In this document: positions 20,381 through 30,160 of the stretch, one piece after another | Position numbering within the stretch: position 1 is the first letter of the stretch | Layout of the letters: each line of letters opens with the position of its first letter | Source: Buchnera aphidicola (Anoecia corni) | GTDB lineage: Bacteria > Pseudomonadota > Gammaproteobacteria > Enterobacterales > Enterobacteriaceae | Direction of reading: 5' to 3' | DNA length: 64,000 nucleotides | Assembly (NCBI RefSeq): GCF_964056675.1 | Contig: NZ_OZ060371.1 | Coordinates: 186,001 to 250,000, forward strand | Position numbers and translations under genes: made by a program | The notes under the pieces: model-generated | Database searches by the model: none | What the model saw: only the letters and a program-made list of their open reading frames with translations | What the model was told of the DNA's origin: nothing

Positions 20381-21105
20381 TTAATTTTTATTATAAGATA
20401 ATTTAATTTTTTTTATATTTTCAAGCATACTCAAAACTAAATTAGAGTAGTTTTTTATGGATTTTTTTTTATTTTTGTAATAACTAAAAACAGAGTTATT
20501 ATTTGAAAAATCAGAAATACTACGGATAGATATAAAAGGTTTTTGAAAAAACAAACATACTTGCGCTATAGAAGCTGATTCCATATCTATTGATAATGGT
20601 TTTTTTTTTAAATTTTTAATGTTAATTTTTTTAATATTTGTAATAAAAGAATCCCCACTAATCATTTTTCCAATATAAAATGTTATTTTTAACAATTTTG
20701 AACAATATTGAGCTAGTTGAACAAATGGATAATATGAGTGAAATGTTTGTGGGCACCCTGCTATTTGGTTTTTTTTATAACCAAATGATTCTAAATTAAC
20801 ATCATGGTATTGAACGGAATCAGAAATGATAATATCGCCTATGTTTAATTTTTTGTTAAATCTTCCGCATGATCCAATGTTAATAATTCCATTGACTAAA
20901 TAATTTTTTATGAGCAAGGTAGACATTATACTAGAAAAAACTTTTCCGATTCCTGAGTGTACTAAAATGACATTTATATTATATATATATCCATCATAAA
21001 AATTGTGATTTTCTATAGTTTTTTTTTTATATGGTTGCATTTTTTTTTTATATTTTTTATTTCTTCATATGTTGCGCCAATAATTCCAATTTTTATTTTT
21101 TTCAT
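20381..21105 (-). CDS. mtn: 5'-methylthioadenosine/S-adenosylhomocysteine nucleosidase, frameshifted at poly(A)
   Basis: Hydrolyses MTA and S-adenosylhomocysteine, products that inhibit methyltransferases. The gene starts with ATG at 21105 reading MKKIKIGIIGATYEEIKNIKKK, which matches the E. coli N-terminus including catalytic Glu12. At the A10 run 21040-21049 the frame is one base short: as written it ends about 8 codons later. One additional A joins it to the 219-codon frame starting at 21040 (MQPYKKKTIENH), which carries SGIGKV, NIGSCG, catalytic Glu in DMESASIAQV and Asp in SISDFS. A second A10 run at 21019-21028 could host the same shift. Both halves stay conserved, so I favour a functional gene rescued by slippage over a dead one; a sequencing error is the alternative. 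Confidence 0.82.
21040..21049 (-). repeat. A10 tract, frameshift site in mtn
   Basis: Ten consecutive A on the coding strand at codon 22-24 of mtn. The frame before (start 21105) and after (frame of 21040) differ by exactly one base, requiring one additional A. Confidence 0.8.
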
Positions 21106-21175
21106 AATTTTTAAAATATTTTATTATTATTTAGTCAGGTGAAAGTAAATAAAATTTTATAAATGATATATTTAT

Positions 21176-21511
21176 TTATGAACTAAAAGATTCTCCACAA
21201 CTACAGGTTTTTTTTGCGTTTGGATTTTTAATAGAAAATATAGATCCTGTAAAATTTTCTAAATAATCGATTGTTCCACCGTTAATATATTGTATACTGA
21301 TAGGATCTATAACAAAAGAAATCCCTGAATTTTTTACAATAGTATCATGTTTGTGAATTTTTTTGTCAATTTTAAAATTATATTTAAATCCGTTGCATCC
21401 TCCTCCAGTAATGTAGATTCTTAAATTTAAATTTTTATTTAATAAAATTTTTTTTGTTTTTTTTATAGCAGACTGAGTAATATTTATATGGTAATTATTT
21501 TTGTTTTTCAT
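21176..21511 (-). CDS. erpA: iron-sulfur cluster insertion protein ErpA
   Basis: A-type carrier delivering [4Fe-4S] clusters to apoproteins. The 111 residues (E. coli 114) contain [13 protein letters not shown] near residues 34-46 and the C-terminal [10 protein letters not shown], giving the three conserved cysteines that bind the cluster. [16 protein letters not shown] is also family-typical. It lies between mtn and ftsZ in the order known from Buchnera. The reading frame is intact and compact. Confidence 0.94.
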   Translation of the reverse strand: MKNKNNYHINITQSAIKKTKKILLNKNLNLRIYITGGGCNGFKYNFKIDKKIHKHDTIVKNSGISFVIDPISIQYINGGTIDYLENFTGSIFSIKNPNAKKTCSCGESFSS

Positions 21512-21634
21512 ATTATATAAATTTAAAAATTGTGGAATATATTATTTTGTATAATGTAAAGTTATTAGTTATTTAAATAATTATTTATGATAACGAGTAT
21601 TTATGAATATTTAAAGTTTTTATTATTATTAAAA

Positions 21635-22786
21635 TTATTTTTTTCTGAGAAAAGAAGGAATATCTAAATAGTTTTGAGTTTTTTTGTTATTTTGTTTTTG
21701 GTTATTGAATTTATTTTTCTCATTATTTTTAATTTCTTTAGAAAAAACTTTTCTAGTAATGTTTTGACATCTGTAGTCAGAAGATAATTCTTTAGACGAT
21801 ATATTTTGAACAGATGGATAGTCATCGTATCTTTCATTTCCAATCCCAGTAGCTACGACTGTTACTCTTAGCGATTCATTCATATCAGGGTCGAGAGAAG
21901 TACCAATAACTATAGTTGCATTATCTGAAGAAAATGATCTAATAGTATTACCTACAGTTTCAAATTCATCTAATCGTAAATCAAAGCCAGCGGTTATGTT
22001 AACTAGTACTCCTTTTGCTCCTGATAAATCAATATCTTCTAATAATGGACTAGAAATAGCTATTTCTGCAGCTTCTTCTGCTCTATTTTCACCTTCCGCT
22101 ATTCCGCTTCCCATCATTGCATGTCCCATTTCAGACATAACTGTTCTTACATCAGCAAAATCAACATTCATTAATCCAGGTTTTGTGATTAGTTCAGCTA
22201 TTCCTTGTACTGCTCCTTTAAGTACGTTGTTAGCAGCGCTAAAAGCGTCTAGCAAAGAAATTCCTCTACTAAGAACTTTTAATAGTTTATCGTTAGGTAT
22301 TGTTATTAAAGAATCCACATGTTTAGATAAATCTACTATTCCTTGATCTGCAAAGATCATTCTTTTTTTACCTTCGAATGAAAAAGGTTTTGTTACTACA
22401 GCTACTGTTAAAATGTTTAAATCTTTTGCGATTTCAGCAACTACTGGAGCTGCTCCTGTTCCTGTTCCTCCTCCCATTCCTGCTGCTATAAAAACCATAT
22501 CAGATCCTTCTAGTGCTGATTTTAAAGCTTCTTTATCTTCTTCTGCGGAATTCTTACCTATTTCTGGGTTAGATCCAGCGCCTAATCCTTTAGTAATATT
22601 ATTACCAATTTGAATTGTTTGACATATTTCAATTTTTTTTAGTGCTTGAGCATCTGTATTTATAGCAAAAAAATCTACTCCTTCTATTTTTTCGCGAACC
22701 ATATGTTCGACAGCGTTACCTCCACCTCCTCCTACACCAATGACTTTTATAACGGCATCGTTAGTTAGTTGAGTTTGTTCAAACAT
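21635..22786 (-). CDS. ftsZ: cell division protein FtsZ
   Basis: Tubulin-like GTPase forming the division ring. The 383 residues match E. coli (383). The GTP-binding glycine loop GGGTGTGAAP lies near residues 104-113, with IGVGGGGGNAVEHM near the N-terminus and the T7 catalytic loop ADVRTVMSEMGHAMMG near 209-224. The C-terminal peptide YLDIPSFLRKK, which binds FtsA, is kept after a poorly conserved Asn/Lys linker. A strong AAGGAG precedes the ATG. The gene lies 41 bases after ftsA. Unusually GC-rich for the window, as expected under strong selection. Confidence 0.98.
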   Translation of the reverse strand: MFEQTQLTNDAVIKVIGVGGGGGNAVEHMVREKIEGVDFFAINTDAQALKKIEICQTIQIGNNITKGLGAGSNPEIGKNSAEEDKEALKSALEGSDMVFIAAGMGGGTGTGAAPVVAEIAKDLNILTVAVVTKPFSFEGKKRMIFADQGIVDLSKHVDSLITIPNDKLLKVLSRGISLLDAFSAANNVLKGAVQGIAELITKPGLMNVDFADVRTVMSEMGHAMMGSGIAEGENRAEEAAEIAISSPLLEDIDLSGAKGVLVNITAGFDLRLDEFETVGNTIRSFSSDNATIVIGTSLDPDMNESLRVTVVATGIGNERYDDYPSVQNISSKELSSDYRCQNITRKVFSKEIKNNEKNKFNNQKQNNKKTQNYLDIPSFLRKK

Positions 22787-22827
22787 TTTTTTCTCCTTTT
22801 TAGTAAATTGATGTACATGTAGATTTA

Positions 22828-24081
22828 TTAGAATTCTTTATATAACCAATTGTATAATTTTTTAAAGTATTTGTTTAATAGTGTATTAGTATTCTTAACG
22901 TTTTGATTTTGTTCAATTTTTTTTTTTCCATAGTGTAATAGTCCTACAGCAGTAGAATATTTTGGTATAGAAAGAATAGATTTTTCATTATCGGTATTTA
23001 ATGGAAATCCAATTCTTATTTTTTTATTAAATACATTATAAGAACATGTTGTTAAAGATTTTATTTGAGATGCGTTTCCAGTTATAACTATACCTGATTT
23101 TAGTTCAGCTGAATGATTTTTGTTTTTTAATTTTCTTTCTGCTATTTCTATTTCTGATTGTACTAAACTAAGTAGTTCTATGTATCTTGCTTCAATTACT
23201 TCTGTTAGTTTTTCCATCGTGATGTGAGAAAATACATTACCTTGGGTATCTAATATTTTTAGATTTTTATTTTTTGGTATTTTAGATAGATCTGCATGCC
23301 CGTATTTTATTTTGATATGCTCTGCTTCAGTAATGGAAATAGAAAAAGCGTAAGATATATCGTTAGTAACCATGTTTCCAGCATATGGAATGACTTTACT
23401 ATAATATAAATATCCGTATATATATATAGTGATATCTATAGTTCCTGCTCCTATATCAAGCATGCATACTCCTAGATTCTTTTCTTCGTCTGTAAGTACA
23501 GCTTTTCCAGAAGCTATGCCGGAGAATATGAATTTATCTATTACAATTCCATTTTTTTTTGTAGCATATTGAATATTTTCTAGTATATTATTATGACATG
23601 TAATGATGTGTACATTTGCTTCCATTCTTTTTCCACGTAAACCCATTGGATTTTTTATTCCAATTTGTTGGTCTATTGAATATTCTTGTGGAATAATATG
23701 TATTATTTGATAGTCGTTATCAATTTTAATAGAACTAGCTGTATGAATTATATGATTAATGTCATTTTTATTCACTTTATTTTTAGAAATCGGAATAATT
23801 CCTATTTCATTTTTAGAATCTATATATTTATTAGAGAGAGTTACATATGCAGATTTTATTTTGCATTTAGAAACTAATTCTGCTTGGAATAATGCTTTTT
23901 TTAAACAATTAGTTACTAATTTTAAATTATTAACAAATCCTTTTTCAATTCCTTTAGATTTAGATTCTCCTATTCCGACAATATTAATACCTTTCTTAGA
24001 TATTTCTCCAATTACAACTGATATTTTCATAGTACCAATATCTAATCCAACTACTAGTTGTTTTTTTTGTGCATCAATCAT
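22828..24081 (-). CDS. ftsA: cell division protein FtsA
   Basis: Actin-like ATPase tethering FtsZ to the membrane. The 417 residues (E. coli 420) include GLDIGTMKISVVIGE near residues 14-28, CMLDIGAGTIDITIY near 205-219 (phosphate 2 loop), KVIPYAGNMVTNDI near 235 and the C-terminal amphipathic helix NKYFKKLYNWLYKEF that anchors the protein to the membrane. Retention of both FtsA and its FtsZ-binding partner peptide points to a working Z ring although the murein synthesis genes upstream have gone. Confidence 0.97.
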   Translation of the reverse strand: MIDAQKKQLVVGLDIGTMKISVVIGEISKKGINIVGIGESKSKGIEKGFVNNLKLVTNCLKKALFQAELVSKCKIKSAYVTLSNKYIDSKNEIGIIPISKNKVNKNDINHIIHTASSIKIDNDYQIIHIIPQEYSIDQQIGIKNPMGLRGKRMEANVHIITCHNNILENIQYATKKNGIVIDKFIFSGIASGKAVLTDEEKNLGVCMLDIGAGTIDITIYIYGYLYYSKVIPYAGNMVTNDISYAFSISITEAEHIKIKYGHADLSKIPKNKNLKILDTQGNVFSHITMEKLTEVIEARYIELLSLVQSEIEIAERKLKNKNHSAELKSGIVITGNASQIKSLTTCSYNVFNKKIRIGFPLNTDNEKSILSIPKYSTAVGLLHYGKKKIEQNQNVKNTNTLLNKYFKKLYNWLYKEF

Positions 24082-26482
24082 ACTTTTAGTCCATACTGTA
24101 AATAAATGCTGTGGTAATCAATTTTATTAGATCACTTGAATAGTTAAAGATTTATTATATATATATATGTAAGTAATAAATACATCATATTATAGATTAT
24201 TTAATGTATAAATATGTTTTCTATAAAAGATCATTGTAATATTAAAATTCAGTGATAAATAATTGTTTTATTGGTTTAATCTAATTAGCAAGTTCTAAGA
24301 GATAGAGCTATTTAAATAAAATATTAAATATAATATATATATATGTATATATGTATATATGTATATATGTATGTATATATGTATAGGATAAATATTAAAT
24401 TTAATTTTAGTAAATATTTTTTATGTATGAATTATTAAGTTAAATATTGTGAAAAGTTTTAGTTATATATTTTGACAATATTATTTTTAAAAAATTAGAT
24501 TTTGAATAATTGATTAGTATACACGTAATTTAAATAATAAATTTGTTTTAGTTCATTTAAGAATTAAATATGAATAATTATATTTTAAAATTTTAAATTT
24601 ATTTTTACAAAAAAACAAATATAATAAGTAGTTTTACTTTTTTAAAAGTATTTAAAAAAGTAAATTTAATATAGTTAAATTATGTTTTTGTTTGAAATTT
24701 AAATGAGAAAATTAGTATAAATGTGTATTTTTATAAAAAATGTAATTAAATTATTAATATTAAAGTAGCATGTTATAGATAAATAATATCTATTTTTGTA
24801 TGAGGTAAATTATAAAAAAATATTTTTAGGTTTAAATTATTTAAATTAATTTCAGTTTAATTAAATAATTTTTTTATTTTCTGTATAATAACTTTATTTT
24901 ATATAGGAATTGATAAAAATTGTAGCAATGTTATTTAGGATTATTTTTAAAAAAATAATTTTTATAATTTATTTATATTTTAAATTTTACAAAAATAGTA
25001 TTAATTTAACTCATTTTGTTACATTATATGTAATGTATATTTATTAAATGTGTTAGTGGGACTGAAATAGAATTTTTTAACAGGAGTTTATGTAAAAGAT
25101 ATTATATTAGTATATATTGTTTTTTAAATAAATTTTATGTATGTATTTTAAGTATATATAAAAAATGTTATGTTTAGTTTTTTGTAGTATAATGACATTT
25201 TATTAAATATACATAACTATATGTAAACTTATTAGATTTCTGAAATTTGCATTGCTAAATAGTTAGTTTTGATTATAACTTTTAGATTAATTTTAATTAA
25301 ATATATATGCATTTCATTATTTTTCTATATAAATATATTTATGTATACATATATTTAAACATATGTATATGTATTTTTTATAATGATATGTACTTAGATT
25401 TTTTTTATAAAAATTATGTTAACTATTATTAAAGATAGATATTTCTTTATTAATAGTTATTTGTTTTTTAATCTTGGAAAGATATATATTACTTTTAATT
25501 TTTATATTTTTATTTTAAATTTTAGTAATGAATATTATTTTATATATTAATCTTTATATTTTATTTTTAAGGTAAAACAAAATTTTTTATTGTTAGAATT
25601 AACAGTATATTAATAGATAAGAATTTATAGAAAAAATTTTATAATCTAAGTTTGATGAATGTTATTAAATAAGTAAAACTAGATTAATTTAATTGTAAAT
25701 TCTATATATAAAAAAATTTTTACAAATTATTTAGATAGTGTTTTTTTAGTGGTTTAGATTATATTGATTTTAATAAAGAAATAATATTTTTTTTTAAAAA
25801 AATTTAACTTGTAATAATTTTGTTTACAATAAATGATACATTTACACATTTTTTTTAAAGATAAATATTGTTTTTAAAGTTTTAGTAGATTAAAAATATA
25901 AAGTTTCATAGTAATTGCTAAAGTTAAAAATTTCTTTGATTGTGTTAAAGGTAAAAACATTTATATATTAATTGAATGTAAATAGTAGTCGTATTATTTT
26001 TTTTATAATTTAAAAACAATATTGGTTAATAGTTGTAAAACGTACTTTTATGTTGTATTAGAAATATAATGATTTTTTTTGAATAATTATGTAGAGAGAG
26101 TTTTAATTTGTATTAAAAATGAATATTTTTCGAACAGTACTTCTATTTTTTTAGTAGAAATAAAAATATTTGGAATAGTAAATAAATTTTGGATAGTTTA
26201 ATGTATGATTTTATATATTTTTATTATTCATAGTAATTTTTTTTTACTGGTTAGTAAATATTAGTAAGATGTGTATATAAAATATATAAGCGTATTAATA
26301 GTAATTAATCTAGATTTGAAATACTTTTTATTTATATGTCAAAATTAATTCGAAGTATTGCTATTAAATATATTTTGTTTATTAAGATTAAAATTTAATT
26401 TTTGTATTAAATTAATATTATTTATTATATTAATAATATTAATTGTTGATAGTATATTTTATAAATTATTAATGAAGTGTAG
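24082..26482. other. 2.4-kb noncoding desert replacing ddlB/ftsQ/mur genes
   Basis: No frame with recognisable protein similarity, no RNA gene. In E. coli and other Buchnera this stretch between ftsA and ftsW holds ddlB, murC and murG (and ftsQ in E. coli). Base composition is strongly T- and G-biased on the + strand (25021-25080: 10 G, 2 C). It is best read as fully decayed genes. A short tandem repeat near 24332-24385 is listed separately. Confidence 0.6.
24332..24385. repeat. AT-rich tandem repeat, 8-base unit
   Basis: About six imperfect copies of the unit TATATATG/ATGTATAT in a row, in the noncoding region behind ftsA. It is a simple-sequence array with no spacers, so not a CRISPR. Likely produced by replication slippage. 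Confidence 0.7.
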
Positions 26483-27627
26483 TTAAATTTTATAAAAAGC
26501 TTGGTATAATTTTTTTTTTTTCAAAAAATCAATTTTTATTATAATTAATATTGCTATCCAAATAGATATAAAGTTAGCTTTACCATAAATTAAAAAAGGA
26601 AGTATTGGAATTGATGTTGTGTTATGTTGAGCAATATTAAACATATTAACTATTGTTTGAGTTAAAAACCAAATAGAACAAGATGATGCAAAAAATCCAG
26701 AAAAATTATTATTTTTTTTGAGAGATTTTTCTCCAATTTTTTTTATATATATAATTAGAAAAATAATAATAAAAATTAAATAAAAAAAATAAAAGAAGCT
26801 TAATTTTTTAGAAATAAAAATGAAAGCCGAGTATAAATTAGTATTTTTTAGGAAATAATATTTATTATTAAAATTATTAATTGTGCTATATGATAAATTT
26901 ATATATTTGTAATTTAATATGTTGTTAATAATTTGTATGTTAGATGTAATTGTTATTAATAATAGTTTTAAAACAAAAAACATATTTTTTATAGAATAAT
27001 TTTTTATTAAATTAAAATTTATAAATAGTAATGTTGTAGAAGGAAAAATAGTTAAAAAAAATAGTTTTTTTCTTCTATTAGTTAAGCATATTAAATATAT
27101 CGTTGTAATAAAAAGAATAAAAGCATTTTTTATATCTTTTTCAAAAAGAAAAAAACTGCATGTTATTGTTAATACAATTATTAGTTTTATAATATTCCAA
27201 ATATTTTTTTTTTTTTTAATTTTCTAGAGCAATAACTAGCAGTATAAATAAAAAAAAATAATTTAATTAATTCTAGAATTTGTAAAAATATACTATTATA
27301 ATTAACAATTATTTTTAGCGAGTATTGAAAATTTTTTAGAAAAATTATTAAAAAGAGTGTTATAAAAATTGTTTGAAGTATAGTATTATTATTTTTTTTC
27401 CAAAAAGAAAGAGGAAGATATAATATTATATAAGTCGTTATTGTTAGAAGTGTTAAATAAAGAAAATTATGTTGAATTAATAACATTGATTGAAATAGTA
27501 TATTTTCTTTTTTTATTGTATTTGGAATAGAAAATAACATAGTATATAAAATAAAGTTTGTTAGAATAATAAACCATCTGAATAAAGATTTATATGATTT
27601 TATAGAAAAAGTATACATTTTTTTCAC
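26483..27627 (-). pseudogene. ftsW: ftsW, degenerate and split by one frameshift at an A14 tract
   Basis: FtsW is the SEDS glycosyltransferase of septal murein. The frame from GTG 27627 (or ATG 27618) gives 146 codons matching FtsW N-terminal helices (LPLSFWKK...ILELIKLFFFIY like LPMEFWQR...PAELTKLSLFCY). It then stops just after an A14 run at 27204-27217. With one additional A the frame runs without a stop through 74 more codons into the frame beginning at 26983, whose end (FSGFFASSCSIWFLTQTIVN ... IKID) aligns with the E. coli C-terminus. The joined protein is about 380 residues (E. coli 414). Functional motifs are gone: QPDLGT reads EKDIKN, the catalytic Asp region HTDFIFAIIGEEL reads LYSAFIFISKKL, and SYGGSS reads IYGKAN. 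Probably a late-stage pseudogene; an altered membrane protein is possible. Confidence 0.78.
27204..27217 (-). repeat. A14 tract, frameshift site in ftsW
   Basis: Fourteen A on the coding strand, the site where the ftsW frame shifts by one base. It is the longest homopolymer seen at a frame break in the window. Confidence 0.85.
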
Positions 27628-28560
27628 TATTTTTAGTATTGAATAATATTTATATATAAAATTTAATTAGTTGTAGTGATGATTTTAATGAATTTATGAA
27701 AAATTTTATTTTTAATAATAATGGTAAAACAAAAAATAATATATAAAAAATTTTACTATTTTTATATTTAATTAATAGAATAAATAATGATAGTTGTAAT
27801 TCTAAGAGTTATGTAGTAAATGTAAAATTTATAGAAAATTAATTTTTATTTCAAAACATAATTTAATCATTATTAAAACTAATTTTTTTACTTTGTGAAG
27901 TTAGATTATAATCTTTTTTAAATTTTATTTAAAGTTTAAAAATTATTTGGTTTTATTAGGTTAAACATTATTTAAATTTAATAAATATGATACATATTAA
28001 TTATAATATCGAATGTAATTTATTATGACGTTTTATTTAAAAACTTATATACGATACATATAAATTTTATTTATTACTAAAATAATAAAATACATTAATT
28101 TAAGTATTAAAAAACAACAAAATGTTTTAATGTAATAAAACATAATTATCATTGTATAAGTTTTACGAGAGTACTCAAATTATACAATTAGAGATTACAG
28201 ATAATTTTTATTTTTAATAAATATTTATAGAATTTTGATAATTATTTTTTTATATGCAGTAAAATTTATAATCATTAAAATGTATATTATTTTTTTATAT
28301 GTAAGGTATAATTTGAATATAGATATATTGAGGTTCAGTTTTTTTTTATAACTATATATATATAATATAATAATTTATAGTTAATAAACAACAGTTGTCA
28401 GATTGAATTATATATATATATATTGTGCCATTAATTTATTATTTTAAATGAATTTTATTTGCATTGTTTAAATTTTTTATTAAATATAGATTTTCTTAGA
28501 AAAAAAATTTTTTAAATGTTTCCAGTTTTTATCTTATATATTTATATAAGTATACATGTA
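27628..28560. other. noncoding region between ftsW remnant and rsmH
   Basis: 933 bases with no recognisable gene. murD, mraY, murF, murE, ftsI and ftsL lie here in E. coli and some Buchnera; no residual motif could be read. The DNA has therefore been deleted as well as mutated, since the original genes would need several kilobases. Confidence 0.55.
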
Positions 28561-29508
28561 TTAAATCAATTCAGCTGTTCTAAGAATAGCACTTCTAGAT
28601 CTTGGATTTGAAATAATTTGATGTTTATTGGGTATTTTTTTTGAAATTAATTTTAATTTTATTGAGTTAGATAAAGAAATTTCTTTTTCTGTAATAGGAA
28701 TACCTTTTGGAATAAATCTATTTTTGCTGTATTTACTAAAAAATTTTTTTACAATTCGGTCTTCTAAAGAATGGAAGCTAATTACAACAATACGACCTTT
28801 TGGAGCTAAAATATTTAATGATTGTTGTAATGCGATTTTGATTTCTTCTAATTCTCTATTTATTTTTATTCGAATGGCTTGAAAACTTCTAGTTGCCGGA
28901 TGTTTAAATTTTTTTATTTTTTTTGGTATTATTTTAGCAATTAAATTAGCTAATTGTTTAGTAGTTACAATAGGTTTTATTGAATTTTGTTTTTTTATTG
29001 CATAAGATATTTTTTTTGCGTAACGTTCTTCTCCATATTCTCGTAGTACTTTTTCTATTTTTTCTTGTTTAGATTTTAATAACCATTGTGACGCTGAAAT
29101 TCCTTTTTTTGGATTCATTCGCATATCAAGAGGACCATCTTTCATAAATGAAAATCCTCGTTTAGAAGAATCAATTTGGGGAGTAGAAACTCCTAAATCA
29201 AATAGTATTCCATTAGTTTTTTTTAAAATATTATTTTTTTTTGAAAAATTAAAAATATTTGAAAAAACATTATTTTCTATTTTAAATCTTGAATCTTTAA
29301 TAATTTTAGAGTGTGTAATAGCATCAGGATCTGTATCTATAGCAAAAAGTTTTCCTTCAGAACTTAAATTTTTTAGTATTAAAGAAGAATGACCTCCATA
29401 TCCAAATGTGCTATCGATATAAATTCCTTTTTTTTTTATTTTAAGAGATTCAATAGCTTCATTTAGAAATACTGCAGTGTGAAGTGTTTTAAATTTATAG
29501 TTATGCAT
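28561..29508 (-). CDS. rsmH: 16S rRNA (cytosine(1402)-N4)-methyltransferase RsmH
   Basis: SAM-dependent methylation of C1402 in the 16S P site. The 315 residues (E. coli 313) start with HTAVFLNEAIESL, then the SAM-binding YIDSTFGYGGHSSLIL near residues 30-45, ILFDLGVSTPQID near 100, KRGFSFMKDGPLDMRM near 116-131 and VVISFHSLEDRIVK near 244. Lys/Ile/Asn-rich, as expected for a gene coded on the A-rich strand right of the composition switch. It is the first gene of the former mra cluster and is the only one from its left end to survive intact. Confidence 0.96.
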   Translation of the reverse strand: MHNYKFKTLHTAVFLNEAIESLKIKKKGIYIDSTFGYGGHSSLILKNLSSEGKLFAIDTDPDAITHSKIIKDSRFKIENNVFSNIFNFSKKNNILKKTNGILFDLGVSTPQIDSSKRGFSFMKDGPLDMRMNPKKGISASQWLLKSKQEKIEKVLREYGEERYAKKISYAIKKQNSIKPIVTTKQLANLIAKIIPKKIKKFKHPATRSFQAIRIKINRELEEIKIALQQSLNILAPKGRIVVISFHSLEDRIVKKFFSKYSKNRFIPKGIPITEKEISLSNSIKLKLISKKIPNKHQIISNPRSRSAILRTAELI

Positions 29509-29683
29509 AGATTTTTTGTAAAACTGAATATTGTTAAATTAATTAAATTATTTTTAAAATTTTTTGTTATTTTAAATAAATAGCGAAAGTAGGATACATT
29601 TAGAGGTCATAAAGAATTATTTTTTTGCTTTGACATCTATATGTTGATTTAGTATTTTAAGTTTACTGATTTTATCAATAAAT

Positions 29684-30160
29684 TTATTTATTATTCATTC
29701 CAATAATTCCAGATGTGCATGTTTCTAAAATTGTAGCAAAACTTTTAATTATTAAAATGAACGATTTTATTTTTTCAGGTTTTTCAGTTACTTGTATAAT
29801 GTAATGTGAACGGGAAATATAAATTATTTTCGCTTTAAATATTTTACAATGTTTTTTAATTTTTTCATTGATAGAATCAATATTTTTTATTTTAATTAAT
29901 GATGTTTGACGTGATATATGAGAATTTTCTGATATTTCTATTACGTTTATTATATTAATTAGTTTTTTTAATTGTTTTTGAATTTGTTTTATAGTATTTT
30001 CATTTCCTCTAGTTTGAATGAAAACATTAGACAGAGTAACATCGTTTGTTGCCGAGACGTTAATACTATCTATATTGTATCCTCTTTGAGAAAATAGTCC
30101 TACTACACGAGAGAGAGATCCTGGTTCGTTTTCTAAGATTAAAGATAAAGTTCGTTTCAT
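29684..30160 (-). CDS. ilvH: acetolactate synthase small (regulatory) subunit
   Basis: Regulatory subunit of acetohydroxyacid synthase III. The 158 residues (E. coli 163) hold an N-terminal ACT domain ([30 protein letters not shown], split here as [20 protein letters not shown] near residues 9-28), the region that binds valine in E. coli, and a C-terminal domain from about 80. Its ATG overlaps the ilvI stop by 4 bases, indicating coupled translation. Key feedback residues cannot be judged with certainty by eye. Confidence 0.95.
   Translation of the reverse strand: MKRTLSLILENEPGSLSRVVGLFSQRGYNIDSINVSATNDVTLSNVFIQTRGNENTIKQIQKQLKKLINIINVIEISENSHISRQTSLIKIKNIDSINEKIKKHCKIFKAKIIYISRSHYIIQVTEKPEKIKSFILIIKSFATILETCTSGIIGMNNK

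Noticed and set aside
24332..24385. Possible CRISPR-like repeat array behind ftsA
   Set aside because: Units are contiguous 8-base AT repeats without spacers and no cas gene is present.
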